From: Propionibacteriaceae bacterium
Lineage (GTDB): Bacteria; Actinomycetota; Actinomycetes; Propionibacteriales; Propionibacteriaceae
Reading direction: 5' to 3'
Length of the DNA: 64,000 nt
Assembly (NCBI GenBank): GCA_031285845.1
Contig: JAITVK010000002.1
Coordinates: forward strand, 62,001-126,000
Positions 59,015 through 64,000 of this stretch are shown here, piece by piece. Position 1 is the first letter of the stretch, and every line of letters begins with the position of its first letter. Position numbers and translations under genes: made by a program. The notes beneath the pieces were generated by a model. The model did no database searches. It saw nothing but the letters and a program-made list of their open reading frames with translations, and was not told where the DNA came from.

Positions 59015-60364
59015 ATGAGCGCCACGTCGAACGCTAGTCGCGTTGACTCGGACTTCGTCGGATTGATGACTGGATTCGAGCAGTACCAGAGAAAGGCTCC
59101 GGACCAGATCGGTGCGAGATCAGAGGGCACCCTGCTGGTTCTTGATGCGAATGTGTTACTTCACTTGTACGCGTATTCAAGGTCAGCCCGAGAAGAGTAT
59201 TTGGACGTGATCGAGCAAATGTCGAGTCGTCCCGGCACTCGACTTTTCATCCCCCATCAGGTCGTGAAGGAGTTCCACCGAAACCGTTTCCAGGTGATCC
59301 GCCAGACGGTGGATGAGAAGAAGAAACTGGTACGAGCGGTTGAGGAACTTGAGAGAGAGTTCAATCAAGCTGACGCTGCCGCCAAGAGAGTTAGCGAGCA
59401 GATAACACACGCTCGCAGGGACCGCGGGACTGCTGTCGGCGGGAAGGGTCGCGCGGACGAGCTCCAGTTGGATGAGGCTCTTGAGCGTCTGGCCGGTGAG
59501 ATCGAGGATCTGTTTGGCGATTATGATCTACGGCCAGAGGATCTCGTCAAGCACGATCCGACTTTGGACAGACTCACCGCGGTTCTGGATGGTCATGTTG
59601 GACGAATGCCGGATCCACAAGATCTGGACAATGATCGCGCTGAGGGGGCTCGGCGGAGCGAGAATCACGAAGCCCCTGGTTTTCGTGATGGAGACAAAGA
59701 CGAAAACCCTTACGGTGACTATTTGTGGTGGGCTGAGGTGATGCGCCAAGGAGCGTACAGCGAATCGCTCGTCGTCGTCACTGACGACCTGACGAAGGGG
59801 GACTGGCTAGTCAAGGAAGGCGGTTTGAATCTCGGACCACACCAGATACTCATTGAAGACGCCCGTACTGCCGGATTCGTAGACCTCGCCATTATCAGTT
59901 CCCATCAGCTCCTTGAATACGCGCGGACAGTCGGCGTCGATGTTTCAGATGAAGCTATACAACAAGCAACGAGTCTCCAGCCCGAACAAGAGCCATGGAC
60001 GGCGCACGCGGCTCAGGAGTTGCTGAATCGCCTACGGCGGGAGGGGCGCAACGATCAAGCTAACATGATATTGCTAGTGTCCGTTTGTGGCGATGATGGC
60101 TATTTGGACCGGCAAAGCATCATTGAGTGGTTCGGGTGGGATGCTGGTCATAGTCTTCGACGCTTCACTATGCCTGCGACAAGAATCGCTGACTGTCTGA
60201 AAGAGGATGGTCTGCTCGACGATAGCTCGATCGTCCCACTGGAGGCGTGCTACGACGGCCCTGGTGCGGCGGTGGGGTATCAAGTTCCGGCTGAATTCTC
60301 TGCGTTCTGGAATGAAAAGGATCTCGCGGAGGCCGAAGAATCTATGGGCTCCGCAGGTTACTAA
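59015..60364 (+). CDS. PIN-like domain nuclease (PIN_8/DUF4935 type)
   Basis: 449 residues from ATG 59015 (GGGGGAGG upstream). PIN features: LLVLDANVLLHLYAYS (first Asp), FIPHQVVKEFHRNRF (Glu), a long charged helical insert (about 110-210, VDEKKKLVRAVEELEREF), YGDYLWWAEVM (Asp) and LVVVTDDLTKGDW (Asp pair). This is the PIN_8/DUF4935 arrangement. The C-terminal 130 residues (AAQELLNRLRREGRNDQANM) look like a separate regulatory domain. Predicted metal-dependent RNase. Such proteins occur in toxin or defence contexts; there is no antitoxin partner directly upstream. It follows the Nfn-like gene after 74 bp on the same strand. Confidence 0.82.
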   Translation: MSATSNASRVDSDFVGLMTGFEQYQRKAPDQIGARSEGTLLVLDANVLLHLYAYSRSAREEYLDVIEQMSSRPGTRLFIPHQVVKEFHRNRFQVIRQTVDEKKKLVRAVEELEREFNQADAAAKRVSEQITHARRDRGTAVGGKGRADELQLDEALERLAGEIEDLFGDYDLRPEDLVKHDPTLDRLTAVLDGHVGRMPDPQDLDNDRAEGARRSENHEAPGFRDGDKDENPYGDYLWWAEVMRQGAYSESLVVVTDDLTKGDWLVKEGGLNLGPHQILIEDARTAGFVDLAIISSHQLLEYARTVGVDVSDEAIQQATSLQPEQEPWTAHAAQELLNRLRREGRNDQANMILLVSVCGDDGYLDRQSIIEWFGWDAGHSLRRFTMPATRIADCLKEDGLLDDSSIVPLEACYDGPGAAVGYQVPAEFSAFWNEKDLAEAEESMGSAGY

Positions 60365-60614
60365 CGCTTGCTGGGTGTAAGCGGCGCATGACTTCGTCAT
60401 GGGAGGTTGTGGATGGACTTGTCGTTGTTCGGCTGCGAATGAGCGCGAGATCAGCCTCATCCTTTCGTTCTTCCAGCCAGTCTCGGACGAGCTGACGCAC
60501 GTTGGAAGAGATTGTGGTGCCGCTGCCCGCCATGGCAGCGGCCACTTCGAGCGTCTGATAGTCATCTTCACTGAGATCGACAGTGATCCGGGCTGGGTGT
60601 GCGGTCGTGCTCAT
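60342..60614 (-). CDS. Ribbon-helix-helix antitoxin-like protein
   Basis: 90 residues. ARITVDLSEDDYQTLEVAAA is an RHH beta-strand plus helix A, and NVRQLVRDWLEERKDEADLA completes helix B. The C-terminal tail is Ser/Thr-rich. It resembles CopG/ParD-type antitoxins. No toxin follows on its strand (the PIN-like gene is convergent and overlaps its 3' end by 23 bp), so it is orphan or regulates the neighbour by position. Confidence 0.6.
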   Translation of the reverse strand: MSTTAHPARITVDLSEDDYQTLEVAAAMAGSGTTISSNVRQLVRDWLEERKDEADLALIRSRTTTSPSTTSHDEVMRRLHPASVSNLRSP

Positions 60615-60846
60615 GATCTGAGCTTATCGGGGGCTCATGAAATACGGTGCTTGCATTGATCGGATGCGCGGGAGGATCGCCGGAGAGGGGCGCCAGAATC
60701 CTGTCACAGTTGGACCTCGCGCCCACGTTGCGACGCTCAGCCAGAGGTATGTCTACCGGAACGCGGCGTTGAAGTAGCTCCCGCGCGTCGAGAATTAGGA
60801 GAAAGCCTTTCGGAGTGAAGTCAGGTCGCGGGTGGGCGACTTTCAT
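60568..60846 (-). pseudogene. Possible remnant of an MNT-type nucleotidyltransferase antitoxin
   Basis: A minus-strand frame reads HPRPDFTPKGFLLILDAREL, then LLQRRVPVDIPLAERRNVGA and CDRILAP. This weakly resembles the later part of minimal nucleotidyltransferases (…LQEELEELLGRPVDLV… DRVLAEA). The active-site GSxxRG motif is missing and the end runs into unrelated sequence overlapping the RHH gene. I am not sure that it is a gene. Confidence 0.25.
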
Positions 60847-60979
60847 ACGGATTCACCGGGCGCGGTTGACATCCGGGGCCCATCCCGTCGTTAGCGAGAT
60901 CGTGCGGGGTCGCGCCGATGGCAGGCAAACAGCGCGACCGGCTCTCAGAAATGTCAGAGGTCGTCTTTATGCTGTCGCT

Positions 60980-61708
60980 ATGAATGAAATGATGCCAGTT
61001 CGGGAACCGCGTTCCGATGAGGCGCTAAGCGGGGAGCAGGCAGTGGAGATCGCAGGCGGGCAGCTGTTCGTCCTTTTGCGACGGGCGATCGTTGGCTTGT
61101 GGCTAGCGGTGGCGTTGGCGACCGCTGCTGTGGGCTGGTCTGGTTCGAGTGCGGGTCAACCTCTTGCGAAAGCGTGGTTCGCCTTCACTCTGCTCATCGC
61201 TGCTATAGCTTGGGCTGCCGTGGTGTTGATGGCTTGGTGCATTAGGCCACCTCAACCGGTCTCTGAGAGTCGTGCGCTGCTCAAGAGGCTTTGGCAAACG
61301 GCGAGAATCGTCCTCGCGGTGTTCGTGTTCTTCGCGGGCTCCGCCTGGGGTAGCTTCCTTGGTGTTGTGTTCAATGCGGCTCCCGCCAGCGCCTGGGACG
61401 CAGATCTCTTCGCCGTACTGGGCGGGTTTGTCTGGCCCATAGTCGGTGTGATCGCAGGGGTTGTCGCCTGGGTCATGGTTCTGATGAGCGGTCTCGATGT
61501 GGCGCGCACGCCCGACGAGGCGAAGCGGGTAGCCATATCTGCCTGGCTCGAGCGGCGTGATGCACGGCTTCCTGACTCCATTCCGGGACAGGTGGTGCTG
61601 CAATTCGTTTTGTGGATGTGCCGAGGTCGGCGTACGACGGTGGGAGTCTCCGTTCTTGGCCCCCTGGTGATTCTTTTCGCTGCGTTGGTACTCTTCAACC
61701 TCGCTTGA
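60980..61708 (+). CDS. Membrane protein, unknown function
   Basis: 242 residues from ATG 60980. Four predicted membrane helices: AIVGLWLAVALATAAVGW, AKAWFAFTLLIAAIAWAAVV, RIVLAVFVFFAGSAWGSFLG and VWPIVGVIAGVVAWVMVLMS, and a C-terminal fifth (VSVLGPLVILFAALVLFNL). No conserved motif recognised. The ribosome binding site is weak; an upstream start at 60815 would add a basic stretch without homology. A TTGACA at 60869-60874 may be part of its promoter. Confidence 0.55.
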   Translation: MNEMMPVREPRSDEALSGEQAVEIAGGQLFVLLRRAIVGLWLAVALATAAVGWSGSSAGQPLAKAWFAFTLLIAAIAWAAVVLMAWCIRPPQPVSESRALLKRLWQTARIVLAVFVFFAGSAWGSFLGVVFNAAPASAWDADLFAVLGGFVWPIVGVIAGVVAWVMVLMSGLDVARTPDEAKRVAISAWLERRDARLPDSIPGQVVLQFVLWMCRGRRTTVGVSVLGPLVILFAALVLFNLA

Positions 61709-61885
61709 GCGGCCTAACCCGGTCAGATTGAGGAATCTCCGCTCACCGATCCTGCACTTTCGCTGATCTTGACGCTGAGGAGGGCAATTGAGCCAGATCA
61801 GTGAGTTGAGCCTGGAGTAGACGCGCTTCATCTAGAGGCACACCCGGTCTCGGGGGCTGTGCGAGTGGATGACGTCGTCGAGACG

Positions 61886-62310
61886 ATGAACCATTTCCGG
61901 ATGTTCGACGCCATGTTTGACGCAGCCAGGACGCCTCTGACTGCTGATCGGGGCCAGCGCTACCACGCCATTCTGAAGACTGGCACATCGGATGCCGACA
62001 AGCAGTGGTTTGCTGTTGGCGGATGGAAGAGGCGAGTGTACGGGGTGGATCTGCACGCGACGACCGACTCTAAGGACGTTGAGGCGGCGACCATCGCTCT
62101 TCGGGACGCATCATCATGTTCGAGCAGTGTCTGTCTAAAGGGATCTTGCCGTTCATCGTCCTCGACAAGGATGAACAGTTCTACTATCGAGGACTGGCTG
62201 AGTAGGGGTCCGTGCCGGGTCACCTGCGGAACACCTTCCGCCACTTCCAGGACAGCTGCTACGCGGCGTTCTCCAAATTCATTTCGGAGCCAGGCGAGGT
62301 CAGGTACTGA
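61886..62310 (+). pseudogene. Frameshifted gene fragment, unknown family
   Basis: Three consecutive coherent segments lie in different frames. Segment 1 (from 61886): MNHFRMFDAMFDAARTPLTA, ILKTGTSDADKQWFAVGGWK, RRVYGVDLHATTDSKDVEAA. Segment 2 (about 62110-62204): RIIMFEQCLSKGILPFIVLD, KDEQFYYRGLAE, stop. Segment 3 (62212-62310): HLRNTFRHFQDSCYAAFSKF, ISEPGEVRY, stop. They read like one protein broken by indels. I do not recognise the family. Confidence 0.45.
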
Positions 62311-62375
62311 AAGGTCAATTGGATGTCAGTGAACCGCATTCATCTCGGGCCCTCCCCGGTTCACTGGTCGAGTGT

Positions 62376-63320
62376 CTAGGTGGTGTTGACGAAGAGGTAG
62401 GTGTGTCCTGGCCTGTGTCGCTTTAGGGATTCCCGTACGGCGTCGGCTACCGTGACTTCAACGTACTGTAGGCGCTCCTTTATAGAGGCTGGTGGCGTTT
62501 CCCTGGTCGTCGAATTCGTCGTCAGAGTTGGTGCAGTTGAGAGTGACGTTGATGGAGTCGTTGCAGAACCGTTCGCCGCCTCCGTCGTAGCCGGGGGTGA
62601 CTTGGTCGCTGATGTCGAGAATTTGGTGATAGTGGGCCAGGTGTCGGTGACGATTTGGTTGAGGTCGGGGTTGGTGGTGTAGGTGGGGTCGTTGGCGTGC
62701 TTGAGGAAGGTGGTGATGTGTTCGAGGGTGAGGCGTTCGATGTAGAGGGGGTTGCGGATGAAGAGGTAGTTGAGGGTGATGCCGGCGCAGTGTTCGGCGT
62801 ATTGGGCCAGCGGCATGGAGGTTTCGGGGACGCCGGGGTTTTGGCGCTGCGTGTAGCACCAGAAATCGGCGAACATGAGGTCGTAGTTCAGTGTTCCATC
62901 GGGCCGATACAACAGGTAGCCGAACTTATCCTCGAACTCGTCGGGGCGACCGTCGAAATAGGAGAACAGAGAGTTGATGTCTCCGATGTGCACACAGCCT
63001 GTGGCATTCATCCGCTCGGCCAAGCGCCTGATTTCTCTCGGGTTGCGGTTGGGGAAATACTCATCGATCATGGCGACGATGGCGTCATTGTCGTACGCCG
63101 GGGTGGGGATGATCCACCAGTGCGTCATGTCGAAGATCTGTTCGTCGAGTGTGTCGACGGCGGTCCGCAGAAGATCCTCGTTGAGCTCATCGCAATCAGT
63201 GGCCAGCTGAGCTTCGGCTCTGGCGTATTCGCCTAGGTGGAGCCGCGTCCATTGGCAGGCGCGCAGGCTGGTCTCGACGATGGGCAGGATCCGCCCGACG
63301 AAGAGGGTCTTGGTCGCATT
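62376..63320 (-). pseudogene. Frame-disrupted gene of the ESX-like cluster
   Basis: Coherent coding runs from 63320 (just after the stop of the upstream small gene) without an ATG/GTG/TTG until ATG 63128: LFVGRILPIVETSLRACQWT, RLHLGEYARAEAQLATDCDE, THWWIIPTPAYDNDAIVAMI, GCVHIGDINSLFSYFDGRPD. Near 62640-62650 the sense moves to another frame (HYHQILDISDQVTPGYDGGG, ERFCNDSINVTLNCTNSDDE, stop 62458), and it returns near 62480-62500 to end RESLKRHRPGHTYLFVNTT. So it has a missing start and two apparent compensating shifts. Function unknown; it follows WXG-like genes and may be a substrate or immunity-like protein. Confidence 0.5.
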
Positions 63321-63485
63321 CTAGGCCTGCCCGCTCAGCTCGACACTAGGACCGAATCCGAGGCGCGTTTCGAGGCTCGACAGGCGGGCTTTCCACAGGT
63401 TGAGGGCGTGATCCCAGGTGGTGAGGTTGGCTGCCAGTCTCGACTGGAACGCTTCAGATTCGCTCCGATTCCAGATCAATCCCAT
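63321..63485 (-). CDS. Small helical protein, WXG/ESX-like cluster
   Basis: 54 residues from ATG 63485, overlapping the end of the upstream gene by 10 bp. MGLIWNRSESEAFQSRLAAN followed by LTTWDHALNLWKARLSSLET reads as a helical WXG100-sized half. Very short for the family, so it may be a truncated member. Confidence 0.5.
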   Translation of the reverse strand: MGLIWNRSESEAFQSRLAANLTTWDHALNLWKARLSSLETRLGFGPSVELSGQA

Positions 63486-63826
63486 CGTCGACCTCCCGCA
63501 GCGCTGCCCCGATCTGCGTCCGACTCGTCTTCGCGCAGACGTTGCTCGCGCGTCAGCTCGTCGGCTTCCTCGTCCAACCAGCGCGCCTGAGCGGCGTGAC
63601 TGCTGTGGAGCGTCTGACTCGTGATGTCGATCATGCGGGCGACGTTGGTGCTTCCCGGCCCGCTCCATCCGGCCAAGATCATGCTGACGGCCGGTTGTAT
63701 CCGATCGTCGTGCGCGACCAGACGTTGACGCAGGGTGTCGGCGTGTTCGCGCGTCTGCCTGATGGTCCGTAGGAACTCGTCGGCTGACTGCTCGCGGCTC
63801 GGGGAGCACTCCGGGGAGGTGATCAT
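63476..63826 (-). CDS. WXG100-like (ESX) protein
   Basis: 116 residues starting in an ATGA overlap with the preceding partial gene. Two long helices (EQSADEFLRTIRQTREHADT; NVARMIDITSQTLHSSHAAQ) flank a central AGWSGPGS turn, the W-x-G hallmark of the WXG100/ESAT-6 superfamily. The C-terminal tail is charged. Such proteins are exported by type VII secretion or form chaperone-like partners. No secretion ATPase is in the window. Confidence 0.6.
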   Translation of the reverse strand: MITSPECSPSREQSADEFLRTIRQTREHADTLRQRLVAHDDRIQPAVSMILAGWSGPGSTNVARMIDITSQTLHSSHAAQARWLDEEADELTREQRLREDESDADRGSAAGGRRWD

Positions 63827-64000
63827 GACGGGACCGCTTTGGCCAGGTCGGCGTCCGCGCGCGTCATGGCGTCAGCGATTTGGCGTACGACTTCTGCTCT
63901 GGCGTCGATGAGGTCATTGAGTTGGGTGAACACACTGAGAAGATCGTTGGTCAAATTCTCGGCTGCCGTGTCCACATCAACCGTCAAGACCCACAGTGGA
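63823..64000 (-). CDS. Helical ESX-like protein (3' part, runs off right edge)
   Basis: The minus frame ends LTVDVDTAAENLTNDLLSVF, TQLNDLIDARAEVVRQIADA, MTRADADLAKAVPS and TGA at 63823-63825, overlapping the next start (ATGA). A helical, amphipathic sequence consistent with a small ESX-type or T7SS-associated protein. The N-terminus lies outside the window. Confidence 0.5.
   Translation of the reverse strand, partial: PLWVLTVDVDTAAENLTNDLLSVFTQLNDLIDARAEVVRQIADAMTRADADLAKAVPS

Noticed and set aside
1-64000. tRNA, rRNA, tmRNA or known riboswitches
   Set aside because: I saw no cloverleaf with a conserved T-loop, no rRNA sequence and no recognisable riboswitch core by eye; a tRNAscan/Infernal run would be needed to exclude small RNAs.

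Overview
The window is high-GC DNA with short intergenic gaps, frequent ATGA/GTGA stop-start overlaps and strong purine-rich ribosome binding sites. The gene content suggests an Actinomycetota genome, probably a saccharolytic and at least facultatively anaerobic member of or near the Propionibacteriaceae: a biotin-dependent acyl-CoA carboxylase alpha subunit, a pyruvate:ferredoxin oxidoreductase, an NfnAB-type reductase, galacto-N-biose phosphorylase, and many ATPase-less sugar ABC importers. The taxonomic placement is inference; no rRNA gene was seen.

Layout. 1-6.4 kb: 5' end of a GH94 cellobiose phosphorylase (minus, runs off the left edge, preceded by operator-like palindromes), a two-component system, a ROK regulator and a GH112 phosphorylase. 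6.8-19.6 kb: a LacI regulator and three consecutive sugar ABC importers (binding lipoprotein plus two permeases each), the last with a YesL protein. 19.8-26.1 kb: a decaying accessory island with two lipoproteins, a broken beta-gamma-crystallin/I36-like secreted protein, a frameshifted efflux adaptor, a truncated ABC ATPase, a surviving MacB-type permease and a truncated PIN toxin. 26.1-30.7 kb: acyl-CoA carboxylase alpha subunit, a repeat-rich intergenic region, a RIO-type kinase and a second ROK regulator. 30.7-41.9 kb (minus): GH5, a fourth ABC importer and GH1, then a MarR-GH13-GH36 operon. 42-50.5 kb: envelope and housekeeping-type genes (LigA-like membrane protein, DacB, RNase HI fusion, zinc-ribbon protein, DUF2207 protein, a small secreted Cys protein). 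50.8-58.9 kb: a very large PFOR overlapping an Nfn-type fused reductase. 59-64 kb: a PIN-like nuclease, toxin-antitoxin fragments, frameshifted genes and small WXG/ESX-like genes running off the right edge.

How the genes fit together. Four oligosaccharide importers deliver sugars to intracellular enzymes: two phosphorylases (GH94, GH112), GH1 and GH5 for beta-glucosides, GH13 and GH36 for alpha-glucosides and alpha-galactosides. None of the four has its own ATPase, so a shared MsiK/MalK-type ATPase elsewhere is expected. Pyruvate formed downstream could be oxidised by the PFOR, whose electrons may pass through its fused ferredoxin to the co-translated Nfn-like protein. The most unusual features are a nested palindromic element inserted twice in reading frame inside the Nfn-like gene, a GC-rich hairpin after every binding-protein gene, a shared element about 133 bp upstream of two importer operons, and the decayed secreted-protein/exporter cassette.
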